In this document: positions 35,770 through 47,587 of the stretch, in pieces
Layout of the letters: each line of letters starts with the position of its first letter
Numbering within the stretch: the first letter of the stretch is position 1
Source: Absidia repens
Taxonomy: Eukaryota > Mucoromycota > Mucoromycetes > Mucorales > Cunninghamellaceae
Assembly (NCBI GenBank): GCA_002105175.1
Contig: MCGE01000056.1
Coordinates: forward strand, 62,001 to 126,000
DNA: 64,000 bases
Direction: 5' to 3'
Translations under genes and position numbers: made by a program
The notes under the pieces: model-generated
Databases searched by the model: none
Told to the model about the DNA's origin: nothing
Seen by the model: the letters and a program-made list of their open reading frames with translations, nothing else

Positions 35770-38700
35770 TCATTCATCTTGTTGGGCCGCCATAGCCGCC
35801 TTGGCTTCATCCAATTCATCTTGCATGATCTTCTTGCGGGCCAGAGCCAATTTCGCCAAATCCAATCTTTGGTGTTTCTTAAATACCAACGCCAGCTGGC
35901 GGTCCCGTTGCATCCGTTTCTCCACACTCTCCAGGTACTGTTGCATATCCAGCATCCCTGTTTGTACTTGGATCACCAACATGTTCATCTTGATATCCAG
36001 CGCTTGTTTGCGATCCATCCACTCCTCTTTTGTCCTGCCATTGTTGCTGTTGCTATTGCTAAGGGCTGCACTGGCCACATTGATTTCATGCTCCAAAACC
36101 ATGTTCGACACCAAGACATCAACACTACCACATACACAAAAAAATTTAGTGAGCATTAGCGCTAAGAGCTGGGGTGGTGGAGAAAAAGGAGGGGCTCTCT
36201 TACCTGTCAATTTCTTCTTCGGCACTCTCCAATTCGGTATTTCCAGTGGGCGGTGTATCCGATGATTTCGCAGTAGTATTTGATTCCTTTGGTAGGGCTT
36301 CAGCAGCTCGCGGTTGTGCCGGTGGCTGTGATGATGGAGTAGGTACGTCAACGGAAGGTGTGGATGGTGAGTCGTTGTTCGGTGAAACTGACGCTGCTGC
36401 TGCTGCTGCTGCTGCTGGTGATGATGAGGTGTAAGGCGCTTGAGTCAATCCCGCTGTATACATTAACTGCGATGTCTGTTGTCCAAGACCATCCAATACA
36501 AGCCATCGTTCATTCCGGCGGGTGATATCTTGCCCTGTCAAAGGTTCACTAAGTCCAAGTTGAATTTTCAATTTGCCACCGGTCTTTTTCCTACTATTAT
36601 CTACCAACTACCAACAACAAAAAGAAGGGGGGGGATGGTCAATGGAGAGATTCATGTGACGAGGAGAAAAAAAATAGTTATACTTACATCAAACCAGCCA
36701 GAGATCGATGTCTTGGTAAGTAACGTATCCAAGGGAATCGCCACCTTGCCAATAGATACAGGTCGCCTTAAGAAGCCATAGCTGTATTTGTTGTGAAACA
36801 CTTCCAGTAGCATCTTTTTTCGCTGCAAGTGCCGCATAAACACCCGATTCGTGCGAGTGATGGGTATCAGAAGGGTAAAATCAAAAACTATAAGCAAAAA
36901 GCAAAAGACAAGAATAAAAAAAAAATAAAGTAAGCGTAGGTTAAAAAAAAAAAAAAGGTCGTGTGGTCACACCCCCCTCTTCTGTTCCCACTCAACCCAC
37001 ACACGGGAAAGGAGCAAACTTACCTGGTTCTGTGCCTTTCATGATGGGAGTTTCCCCTTTATTCAATTGCGCTTGAGCGGTATTTTCAGGCGGCCAACCA
37101 CCAAAATCCCATGTCACAAACGGCTCGACGGCGGTACCAATATCCAACGATTGAATGCCTGTGCCTTGCATGATCTTGAGTTCCATCTGATTCGACGCCA
37201 AATGATCCAAGATATTCTTGTAAACGTATTCGACGTTTTCGTAATGTAAAGACGGAAGTTCTGATGATGTGGAAGCAGCACGGAGCGTCACAAGGTCAGC
37301 TGCAAACGCTTGTTTCAAAGGCAAAAGATGTTGCTGTTGTTGTTGTTGTTGTTGAATCTCCAAATTGTGGCAGATGTCAATTTGGTAAGCGAGTTGGGTT
37401 TCTATTTGTTCGGTGGTCGGCTGGTTGAATTCCGTCACGGGCTGCACATGGCGAAGTTTCCCATTCCCCAAGGAGAGATCTGGATGGTCTGGTAGTCGTT
37501 TGCCGGTCTGTTCCACTTCTTGCTCCGTGAGTTGTTGCTGCTTCAGTTGGATGCCCGTTTTCAACAGTGATTTCGATGTCTTGATCATTTCTTTGGTCAC
37601 GATCAAATTCCCAATGTCCTTGTAATGATGCGCCGCTTCTTTGTACTCCCTTTGAAGCTGGATCACCCTTTGGAGTAGCTCTTGTTGGGCTTGCACTACT
37701 GTAGCTGAAGGTGGTGATGATGATGCTGCTGCTGGTGTTATTGATACAGGCGCTGTTGCTTCCGTTGATGATGGTGAGGATATCGCTGGTGCGGTGGTAT
37801 GTGTTGCTGTTTCTTCGACAAGGAGAGGTGGTGTATCATTCGTTGCTGCTGGTGTAGATACTGGAGTGACGCTGGGTGGTGACGTTTTCGTTTCCAAAGA
37901 CGATGATTCGAATGGTGGTCTGTCAGAGTTGGTTGAATGATTATCATTTTGTTCCGCCAATTGGTGATATTGTTGCAAGAGTAGTTTTGATTCACGAAGT
38001 AATGCCACTGCCTGCTTCTTATCCCCTCGTTTCTTAGCGATAAGCGCACGTTGCTGATAGAGTTGTGATTTTTCCTTCAGATCGATTGGGTCTTCTTGGT
38101 CCTTGTCGTCAAGATTCTCTGGCATCGAGGAAGAAGGAGGAGCAGGTGTACGATCCATTTGCTTGTCGGGTGATTGATCTTGGCTCGTATAATCCATGCT
38201 ATTGTCGTCATGAACAGGTGTTGTTTCCATGCTTGCATGTTGTTGATCCTGATTTCCGTCACCGCCGGGGGAAGGCGAGTCCAAAAGGAAGTTTGTTGCC
38301 CGTTCCATATCATAGTCAAACATATCAAGTGCTTTTGTTGCTTGATTTTGAGTAAAGCCCATATTCATCAGTTGCAAGGTAGAGTCATCTGGATTCGTTG
38401 GTTTGGCAGATTCAGAAGGCTTTGGTGTATCAGTGTCCATTGGTACGGTGGAGGAGATGGCAGAGAGTTCTTTCTAAGTACAGCAAGAGAAGAGCTTTGT
38501 TAGCATACGACAAATGATATTATAAGCTTCTGCATTACCAATAAATGAGGGTCCGAAAAATCGCTTTCATTCAATTCTACCTGGACATCATCACCCGTTT
38601 GAGTCAATGCAGTATATGATTCCCAGTCAATGTCCATATCCGCAGTCTGACCAGGTTTGGAGGCGGTGGCCGGTTTTTTAGTTTGTGCAGGTTGAGTAGA

Positions 38701-38982
38701 TTTAGTATTCTTTTGGGAAGGGGCGGAGGAAGAGGCCAAAGCTTGAAGTTGAGCCTAGTATAAAGATAAATAGCTTGAGATGGGGGAAGGGGAAGACTAT
38801 TTTTATAGATATCTACTTACCAAGAGTTCCGGGTCGTTGAAGTCGTTTTCGTCGATATCAGCTTCTTCGTTGGTCAGGCTGTCGTGTAATAAAGTTTCAA
38901 TATCGTCAATATCAACATTTTCAGACGATGCTCGTTGCTGCCTAGTATTGCTTTTTCTGTTGCTTGATTTTCCGCCAAACAT
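35770..38982 (-). CDS. CC2D1/Lgd-family ESCRT regulator with an added UBA domain
   Basis: Six exons (38982-38821, 38754-38539, 38473-37024, 36887-36688, 36607-36204, 36124-35770) give 928 aa. The N-terminus has the DPELLAQLQAL and DPHLLKEL acidic helices seen in CC2D1/Lgd proteins. Residues about 156-191 are a clear UBA domain (LMNMGFTQNQATKALDMFDY). DM14-type helical repeats follow at about 262-302 (YQQRALIAKKRGDKKQAVAL) and 387-440. A C2 domain spans about 590-720 (FDFTLLIPITRTNRVFMRHL, then GKVAIPLDTLLTKTSISGW). The C-terminus is a long helical segment. In animals CC2D1A/Lgd binds the ESCRT-III subunit CHMP4/Shrub through DM14 and affects endosomal sorting. A UBA would let this version bind ubiquitinated cargo. 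It shares a 214-bp divergent promoter with the NOL8 gene. Confidence 0.85.
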
Positions 38983-39196
38983 TGGTTGATAGTCTAGGTT
39001 GTCGAAGAAGGAGATATATACAACAGGTAAAAAGGTGAAACAAAAAGGGCGGTCGCCTAGGTGGATGAACGGAATGAGAAAATCCTGCGCAAAAAGAATC
39101 AGCCAATCGCGTGACCACTCTATTTTTTTTTTTTTTCAGAATACCCGACCCAATTTTTTTAAGCTTTTTTTTTTTCTTTTCCAATATCCTTTAGAA
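38983..39196. promoter_or_regulatory. Divergent promoter (CC2D1 / NOL8) with CCAAT box
   Basis: The two ATGs are 214 bp apart and point outward. A CCAAT pentamer lies at 39103-39107, directly followed by CGCGTGAC, and a pyrimidine run ends 15 bases before the NOL8 ATG. CCAAT elements bind the HAP/NF-Y complex in fungi, so joint control of the two genes is plausible but not shown. Confidence 0.5.
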
Positions 39197-41931
39197 ATGG
39201 CAGACGAACAAGTGACCCAAGGTAAAATATAATGAAACCCAGTTTTTTGTTGTTGCTTTTTTTACTGACCATATTAAAATAGACACCTCTTCAGTACCTG
39301 TCGAAAAACGGATCTTCGTTGGAGGACTTCCTACCAGTGTGACACCTGATCAACTACAGGACCGATTTGCAAAGTTTGGATCAGTATCAAAAGTTGCGAT
39401 TGCTTTGGACGATCAGGGCCAGTGTAGAGGCTTTGCTCACTTTACGATTGATACCACCCCTAAAAAATGGACTTCATGTAAGGAATAGAAGTGAGACTGA
39501 TCCAAGAGCATACATGCTAAATGATACTGAGTACGATACTGAATTCTTTGTTTTGAATAATAGGCCTTTCTGTGTACAACGGCTCAAGGTGGAAAGGTGA
39601 AAAAATGCGCTTGGAGGAATCAAAACCTGACTATATTGAATTGAAACGGCAAAAAGAAGAAAAATTGGCACTGAAGGCGGAGAAGAAACGAAAACGAGAA
39701 GTACGATGGAACAACAGCGATGGCTTCTTCGCTAAGGATATGTCTCTAATCACTGATAACAACGTCAACACACGCTCTGGAAAATGGAAACGAGGACGAT
39801 ATGGAAGAGCAATTGCTGTCATGCGATTACGGAAAAACGACGGCACTCGGGTAAGCCATCTCATTTTGATTGATTGATTTTTTAATAGTTCGCTTATTTT
39901 ATTTTATTTTTTTGTTCGCTAGTTTGTTTATGATCCTATGAATTACAAGAACAATTTGGAAAAACTGTATAATATCAACGTTCGCATGAAGCATCCCAGG
40001 GAACTGCCTATGTCATATGAAGAATACGAAGACGAAGAACCAGATCAAGATGCAGTATTTCATCAACAACAACAGCAACAACAACATTCACATATACCTT
40101 CTGCAGACATTGACGATGACAATGACAGTGACGATTTGGAACCAGCAATGCTCAGCTCACCTATCAATGCACAAACCAAGGTAAATAAATATATAAATAT
40201 TGTCGATCAATTCATTGACTCGATTTTTTTTTATGTTAGGACAAGGGTGAAGAAAAACGACTGGCGGCTATTGAACGAAGATCTCTGGAACAGCAAGCCA
40301 AGAAGGACCTGATGAAACAAAATGAAAAGGAACGAAAGCACATCTCCTTTGATGATGACGAAAAGAAGGAACCACAAACCGAAGATGAACTGAAGGAAAC
40401 ACAAGAGACTGAACCACAACAACCGAAAGATGGCGCAAAATGGATGTTTGACTCGGATTCAGAGGACGATGATCTGGGTAAGATAGGAAGAAGAAGAAGA
40501 AGAAGAAGAAATGTATATACCAATATAGGTAACTCATATGAACCTTTGTCTCTATATTAGATATTCGAATCAACCCTGTGATGGAAGGTGAAAAGGGTAA
40601 AGAACGATTGGAATTGCAAAGTCGGTACCAAGGGGATGATCGGTTCAAATTGGATGAAGCCTTTATTGATGATGATGAAGATGAGATGACACGACCAACA
40701 CAAGCGACTCAAATGGATGATGAGATCTCAAAGGACTTGGGTGCGGAAAAAAATCAAGCCATGGATGTATTGCGCTCAATGTTCGGCGATATCAAGGTGA
40801 TGACTCAAACGTATGTATATATTATATGGAATGAATATGAACGTGACCCTTTTACGATTTATTGTTATCTGACTGGGAACTCTCTTTTATATGTTTATAT
40901 ACAGAAAACCCGATACACAATGGTCTTCAGGTGCCCGTTTCGATCCTGATGCGGATGATGCCTCCAACTATTTGGTCCAACCAGCGAAAACTGAAAAAGA
41001 GGATGAAGATATGGGTGATGCTTCTTCTACCCAAGACGATGATGACGATGACGAAGGTAAATGTGAACTGGCGGTATGGGTACAAAGGCAAGATACTGAT
41101 TTTATCTGCTTGCTGTTGTTGTTTTTTTATTAGTTGCACTGGCGAACAAACGGCCAGAAAGCGCCATGCCAGAGGTATCATCAGACAAACATTTCAGTGT
41201 CAACGTTAATTTGAAACCACTGTTTGGAGCGGAAGAAGGTAATGAGATGAAAACGCTACAGTTTACTACGGAGTTCAGGAGATATATATATAGAAACGTG
41301 ACAGTGGCCAAAGTGTATGATCTTATTAACACTGATGATTACTCTTTTCTTTAGAACCTTTCAAATTATTCGGCGGTGGGGATGACGATGAAAACGATAC
41401 ACCAGGTGCGATCTTTGGCGGTGATAAATCATACGAAAACGTACCATCAAGTTTTATACCGAAAACGACGGAGGTAAGCGGGGAGATGGGGGAGGGATTC
41501 GTGGTTGAGAAAATTCAAATACTAACATCGTTTGTGATATAATAAAAATAGTCTCAAGTTGGTCTAGGTTTGATGTTCTTTTTACACTCGGACAACCCAA
41601 GTTTGGTGAAAAGGTAATTTGAAAGTAGAAAGTAAATAAATATGCAATCCTATCCTAACATGTTCTTCCATTGTCATCGTCAATAGAAGCTGTTATTCCT
41701 ATGATCCCAATGGCATATTCCAACGAAATGAAGCTGAAAGGTAAAAAAGCGAAAAGCACCTGTTCACCGGAAGAGTAATGATCACTGATGACATAATTTT
41801 ATTTTTTTAATAGTGAAACATACGAAGCAAATTGGCGGACTGGGCGAACCATTGTATCAGACATTCTCAAGAATCGTGAAAGGAACGCTCTTAGAAAACA
41901 TCGGAAGCAGACTGGCCGTGATTTGAAATGA
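39197..41931 (+). CDS. NOL8: Nop8/NOL8 nucleolar RNA-binding protein (60S biogenesis)
   Basis: Twelve exons give 620 aa with every phase matching: 39197-39221, 39283-39477, 39564-39850, 39923-40180, 40240-40477, 40561-40810, 40905-41056, 41134-41238, 41355-41473, 41552-41613, 41687-41740, 41814-41931. An N-terminal RRM (RIFVGGLPTSVTPDQLQDRF; RNP1 CRGFAHFTI) is followed by a basic block ending in LSVYNGSRWKGEKMRLEESK, a long acidic/Gln-rich middle, and the diagnostic C-terminal NOL8 block (LGLMFFLHSDNPSL, then YEANWRTGRTIVSDIL). Yeast Nop8 and human NOL8 act in nucleolar assembly of early 60S subunits. Many introns are short and one (40478-40560) carries GAAGAA repeats. The assignment is secure; the middle region is poorly conserved in the family. 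Confidence 0.9.
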
Positions 41932-42402
41932 TGATGGATGGTGATTTAGCATAGACATTTATTTTTGACATACATACAATTAAAAACCTCTTTTTAGTAC
42001 CATATCTGAAGTTGCCTCGTTTGATCGAATGTGATAGATTTTTTATAAATTTTGACGTTTAGGCGTGGGGAACCGGCGATGAGTTGAGCTTTGCATACGA
42101 ATATGAATAGGCTGTGCTATTTATATTTGTCAGTTAAGATGTATTGCAACAACATGGATTATATTTATATATTCTGCGTGATGCTTGGTGATGAGGTACG
42201 TCTTGCTTGTCATTCGGAGTCTTAATAGCGGGTTGAAAAATAAAGTCACTGAAACTATTTTATACAATTCGATTTCGCATTTCAACCTCTCTCTCTTCTA
42301 TAGCTTTTTATTTTTTCTGAATATTTGATCAACTTGTTTTGACAAAGTAGCTTCTGCAAAAAACAATCACAATCAATATAACACTTATTATCCTTCACAT
42401 CA
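41932..42402. other. Intergenic, no gene seen
   Basis: This is the 3' flank of NOL8 and the promoter of LSM7. A T/C-rich leader lies near 42275-42320. Nothing else is recognised. Confidence 0.5.
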
Positions 42403-43095
42403 ATGTCTGAAAGAGTAAGTCACTATGATAATTGGATGATATCTTTTTTTTGTTTGTTTTGTTTATCATTGGACCAAATTATCTTCCTTTTTTTTCTACT
42501 AGGGCGGTCGTGGTCATTACGGTGGACGAGGCGGGGGCGAACGAGGGGGCCGAGGAGGAAGAGGAGGTCGTGGTGGACGTGGTGGTGGTCATTACCAAAA
42601 CCAACATGACAAGCCAAAGAAGGAATCTATTTTGGACCTCAGTAAATACATGGAAAAGAAAGTACGTGTACGATTCAACGGTGGACGGGAAGGTAACTAT
42701 ACTAATGCAAGAAAAAAAAGGGGGGAAAGAAAAGAGAATCCATGGTTATGTATAATACGGTACTGACATGTTCCATAAATGATTACTATTACAATTACTA
42801 GTTGTGGGTACTTTGATGGGTTATGATCCTCTGTTGAACTTGGTCTTGGACAATACGGTAGAATACTTGAAAGGTGAGAGACTACGCATCATGAACTGCA
42901 CACAATGACATACCATCCATATATCATTTTATTCACTCACTTTTATTCTTAATATCTATTTACTTAGACTTAGAAACCGATTATGTAACGAGCAAAACTA
43001 GAGAATTAGGCTTGGCAGTGTTGCGTGGTACTGCTGTGATATTGATCTCTCCCTTGGATGGTATGGAAGAAATCGAAAACCCATTTGCCCAGTAG
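42403..43095 (+). CDS. LSM7: LSm7 with an N-terminal RGG-box extension
   Basis: Four exons (42403-42414, 42503-42692, 42802-42873, 42968-43095) give 133 aa. The Sm fold is complete: N-terminal helix ESILDLSKYMEKKVRVRF, Sm1 (GGREVVGTLMGYDPLLNLVL) and Sm2 (LGLAVLRGTAVILISP), with the typical LSm7 ending DGMEEIENPF. LSm7 is part of the LSm1-7 ring in cytoplasmic mRNA decay and the LSm2-8 ring that holds U6 snRNA. Unusually, about 30 residues of RGG/GRGG repeats and a GGGHYQNQ linker precede the Sm domain, right after a 12-nt first exon. RGG boxes bind RNA and are arginine-methylated, but in this family such tails are known on LSm4, not LSm7. Confidence 0.92.
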
Positions 43096-43799
43096 TGTAG
43101 TATCTCTTAATATTTTATTATTTCAAATACTTCCCTATTGCGTTTTTTTTTTTTTTTTTTTTACTTCACTATCATCTCACCATATCCAAAAAATAAAAAA
43201 TTGAATAAAAAGCGTGTTTGAAATCTTTGTATTATTTGTCTTATGCACTGTGTCCCATCTCCTCTTCCACTTTTTACAGTTTATTTTGCAATGTAATGGT
43301 GTTGTAGGAACAATCAGGCCGATCTGCCCTAAATATAGGAAGGTGATAAGGCAAAGCAGGGCAATAGGTCATATCCAGGCTTCATATCGAAAGTAATGAT
43401 ATCACTGACTGTATATATTATAGTTGGTGGTTGACTTGTGATACTTATTTTGGCCAATCATGAAAGCAAAAAAAAATAAATAATCATACCTTTTGCATAA
43501 ACCTACAGGTGTTTCAATCAAGCGTTTATTATGACCGACCAAACCATGGACTAACCATGTGATTGATTCTACCAGAGCTTTTTTTTCAAGTGTGTGTATA
43601 TGAAAAACCATTATTACCAATACATATGTTGTCTTTTTTTTTATTATAGTCATGCCTGATGGTTTGACATTTTACTGTGCATGAAAAATTTCACCGGTCA
43701 CTGGATTTCAAAAATTCTCTATGGACCTGCACTGGATTTTTTGCTTGCATTTTTTTTTTTTTTTTTTTTTTTCAAACCAAGGCCGTCAAATAAACGAGA
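43096..43799. other. Intergenic, no gene seen
   Basis: LSM7 3' flank and NUP58 promoter. T runs occur at 43146-43162 and about 43750-43772, the latter just upstream of the NUP58 ATG. Short frames here are random. Confidence 0.5.
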
Positions 43800-46291
43800 A
43801 TGAAGTATGAAACATCAAGACTCATATTAAAAGGTGACGCATGCTAACGGTTTTATTTATATAGTACTGGATCCAGGAAATTTACAAGATCTGACAAAAA
43901 ACGGGACGGGAACGATACTGCTGGTAACTTTGTCTTCAACTTTAATGCGACTCCATCCTTCAACTTCTGTGGCGACAACAAGGCGATTCCTCCAACTCCT
44001 CCACAAGGGACTTCTTCAGCACCTCCCTTGCCCTCTGCGTCTAAACCTGTCTTTGTCTTCGGTACTGGTGGTGGTACTGATGCTGTCGCTTCTTCAACAT
44101 CAACAAATCCACCTCTTGCATTCAACATTCCTGCAACCGCTTCACCGAAGGCGCCTTTACGACGAAACTATACTGACATTGCACCGACATCATCGACGAC
44201 AGGAAATACGAAGGATTTGCGACGCGCACAATCTGATACGATCAGCAGTCCAACCTCACCATTCACTTCCGGAACGGGTACAAACACGAATGCTCCTCCT
44301 GCTTTTACTTTTGGTGCGCAAAGCTCGACTCCAACATTCACAACTGCAAGCACCAGTGCCCCAATGTCAACGGCGGTACCCACAGTGGGAACGTCAGCTT
44401 TCACCTTTGGAACACCGCCAAACACAACCACACCCAAGCCTGCGTCAACTACACCGAACTTTGCTTTGCCAATATCAACGGTATCTACTACAAAATCACA
44501 ACAACAACCAGCCCCAACATTCTCGTTCGGAACACCTGCAACATCAGCGCCAATACCTGCCACTACTACGGAAAAGACATTATTCTCCTCTGGATCATCG
44601 ACGACTCCCGCGACAACTCCAGCGACTTCGGCAGCACCGGTAGCTACAACTACTACTTCTGCTCCTGCAGGAACTACAGGATTCTCCTTTGGAAAACCAG
44701 CAACGACAACACCAGCAGCAACCGCTTCATTTTCCTTTGGATCATCATCAACATCATCAGCTTCAGCGACACCATCAGGTACAAAAGAAGCACCAGGAGG
44801 ATTTTCATTTGCAACACCAACGACGTCTCAAAAGGCGACGATCACCACCACCAGTGCTACAGCTCCTTCATTCTCCTTCAATGCACCCACATCAGCATCA
44901 CCCGTCTCCGACACTACTTCGACAACTACACCCACGCTGACCTTCGGCACTTCCACATCTACTACACCTGACGCATCAACAAAGGTGACACCAACACTGG
45001 GAAAGAAAGAGGATACGACGAAGAAATCAGATGCAACGGCAACACCATCCACCCCTCTATTTGTATTTGGATCTAGCACCACCACCACACCCAAGTCGTC
45101 GTCATCTTTAACGACTGCTGCTCCAACCACATCGTCCACGTCTGGCCTCCCTTCCTTTTCATTCACACCTACCACCAGCACATCTGCACCTGTAGTCTCC
45201 AGTGGCAGTGGTGCTCCCAATTCATATTCCTTTTCAACAATCTTGGAAAATATGCAAACGGCCGCCAATCAGCCACCAGTTCCACTCGCCGCGGTACTGA
45301 TCACGCCTTCACTTAACGCACTCAGGTACGTAATATCTATATATACAGATTTGGTAAGTAGATTGGGACCATCCATGGACTGATGGGGGGTGCTTTTTTT
45401 TTATGATAGGCAAAACCGAGTAGTGACACATACAAACTTCCGAATTGATAATATATTACCAACCACACGTTACACCGAACTTCCTGAACAGGCGAAAAAA
45501 GAATTGGATGAACTGGATCGGTATATACATGGTGAATCCCAACGATGTAGTTATAGTACGAAACAGGCTCTACCCAAACGACATGAATCAATGACAGAGG
45601 CAACTCGCGAACAAGAAGTGCTTACCTATGTAAGTGAAGAAGAAAAGGAAGGGGAGGTATATGGGTGGGTGGGTATGGAAGGGGAGAGAAGGGAACGAAG
45701 CAAAATGTGTATATATATATATGTGTGTGTGTGTGTATACTGACTTCTCTTATCTATTAGAAATTGGGATCTTTATCAAGTGGTTTACAAATGCAGGTGA
45801 ATGCACTGGAAGAACTTTTTGACTCATTAAAGGATCAAATTCGCCATTTCAACGATGGACAAGCGGTGATCGAAGCATGCAGGCACCCAGGGGGTCGATT
45901 GTCACGCTGGTTGTACCCTAGCAGTGCCGATGATGATTATTTTGTCAGCCTGTCTACTCATCTCACGACTCGACTAAAAGAATACAAAGATTGCATCCGA
46001 GAAATTGAATTTACAGTGGAGTCATGGACGAAAAATAAGGCTCAATCACCTCAAGGTAATGCGAAAAAAAAAAAAAAAAAAAAGAGATGATGGGTTTGAG
46101 AGAAAAAAAAATATTTTCAGTTCTCTCACTCTAATTTTTTTGGGGGGGAGACACTAGATATTGCTCGTGTGATTGAATCACAAAATCAAACATTTTTGGC
46201 ATTGACAGATAAAGCGGCAGCCTTGCATGAACGCCTCCAACTGGAACAAGATCTCTACACACAGTACCGGCTTCAATCTATCACTCTCTAA
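43800..46291 (+). CDS. NUP58: FG nucleoporin NUP58/Nup49
   Basis: Five exons (43800-43804, 43865-45325, 45410-45629, 45761-46055, 46158-46291) give 704 aa. The 5-nt first exon (ATGAA) is inferred: GTATGA donor, TGCTAAC branch site and TATAG acceptor put the FG frame in register from the ATG. Residues 1 to about 480 are a Ser/Thr/Pro/Ala-rich FG domain with many FxFG motifs (FVFG, FTFG, FSFG). The C-terminal part is a coiled coil matching NUP58/NUP45 and yeast Nup49: LPEQAKKELDELDRYIHG, GLQMQVNALEELFDSLKDQI and ADDDYFVSLSTHLTTRLKEY. In the nuclear pore this protein pairs with NUP62 and NUP54 (Nsp1 and Nup57) in the central channel, where FG repeats form the transport barrier. A few frames overlapping the FG domain are shadows. 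Confidence 0.87.
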
Positions 46292-46791
46292 TCCTCTATC
46301 ATATAGCTTATTTTACTTTTATCCTCTTATAATCCCACTAGTTTTAGTTTACCCTTCATTACAATTATCATGCGCATCTCTATATTTTTTTTTAATGCTA
46401 ACCAACATCTCTCAATAAAAAACTATATCCCTTTTCTTTGCGACTGTCATTATTTTACTACCCACATCATGATTTAACCTTTTTTTTTTTTGGCAAGATT
46501 GATACATCACACAATCACGCTGCCGATATTTGATGATGATGGGGGTTTTTTTTTTGTCTAATACATTCACCATTTTCCCAATCAATTAGATGATAGCTAT
46601 TCCCAAATACAAATCGTTGAATAAAAATAGTAAACAAAGAATATTTATTTTATTGGATATGATATTGACATTGACTTTTTAATATATATATATACTAACT
46701 AAACTACTAGCAAACAACTACATGGGCGGGAAGGGTATGATATGTATATTCTGAAGGGAGAAGGATCGGGGAAGGGGAATCAAAACCTATT
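46292..46791. other. Convergent 3' flanks (NUP58 / Ctr)
   Basis: AT-rich DNA between two converging genes. It includes T runs (46480-46491, 46547-46556) and a TA run (46683-46693). No gene is seen. Confidence 0.5.
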
Positions 46792-47587
46792 TTAGTTTGG
46801 ATGGAATAACGCGGGTCTATTGATATCTAACGAAGAAGGTGGTGGCGGTTGCTGTGGATGATGATGATCCTGCGAGAAGTTGGTGTCATCTAGCACAAAA
46901 GCAGTTTCTTGTCCATGTCCATCCTCATCAAAGCTGGTGGCCCTTTTGTCAAGGTTTTTGTATTGTGCATGCCTATAGTCTGTATACCGTGTCCTATGAA
47001 GAAGAAGATACGACATGAGAAAAAAAAAACAGTGGCGGTAGGGGAGAGAGATAGCGAGCGAGAGGGTTCTATTGTGTCCTTACGTCTTGGAGGACTTGAG
47101 TACTTCAATGACAAACTGTCCAGAAGTCAAAGCAACAACCTAATCAACGTAAAATATTAGTCACATGAGGTCTGCGTGCTGACAACCGGTTATACTTACC
47201 ACAACAATGAAGAGACCAGTGTTGAAATACATCGTGGTGAGCATATACCACAGCCGCAATACCGTCGCAAATCCATATAGCACCGTTCGCACGATTACCC
47301 GTTTCCAATTGATTTGGTGAGATGTGTATGCATGTTGATCCAGATAATAGGTCAGTCCACGCTCAGTCCAACACATCAGGACTATAAAAATATAGGCGGC
47401 GAAGAGATTCCATCCATCAGCTAGCTGGAAGCTTTCAAATAGCAAATGGGTCCCGTCGATATCTAAAGCGAGAATACACACAATAAAAGAAATTGAGTCC
47501 AAGCTCCACTGATTAATATTTTTTTCAATGACAATACGCAATGTAAGACAAGGAATTTAACTTACCTTTATGAAAATACCACTTCAT
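46792..47587 (-). CDS. Ctr-family copper transporter
   Basis: Four exons (47587-47566, 47462-47200, 47139-47084, 46993-46792) give 180 aa. An in-frame ATG at 47635 would add 16 residues (MVSAFFFSLLLPAPNS); the shorter start is used because the upstream codons look like a T-rich leader. The opening MKWYFHKD, then ILFxSW-like HLLFESFQL, fits the Ctr N-terminus. Three hydrophobic segments follow: LFAAYIFIVLMCW, WYMLTTMYFNTGLFIVV and a third with ALTSGQFVIEVL. The MxxxM motif (MLTTM) in the second segment is the copper-coordinating signature. The GxxxG packing motif usual in the third segment is not evident. The Pro/His-rich tail (HHHPQQPPPPSS) is cytosolic and could bind metal. Ctr proteins form trimers importing Cu(I). 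The plasma-membrane versus vacuolar location is not resolved. Confidence 0.8.

Noticed and set aside
35198..35773. 191-codon minus frame, hydrophobic
   Set aside because: It spans A/T-rich DNA and a CA microsatellite, starts from a weak context and overlaps the 3' end of CC2D1; the Leu/Phe/Ser bias is that of T-rich noise.
43834..44643. Long + frame of 269 codons overlapping the NUP58 FG region
   Set aside because: It is the shifted reading of the Ser/Thr/Pro-rich FG exon (His/Leu/Gln-rich translation); the FG frame continues in phase into four further exons matching Nup49/NUP58.
44168..45268. Long minus-strand frames under the NUP58 gene
   Set aside because: Antisense of a biased FG-repeat exon; Val/Gly/Ala-rich composition with no known domain.
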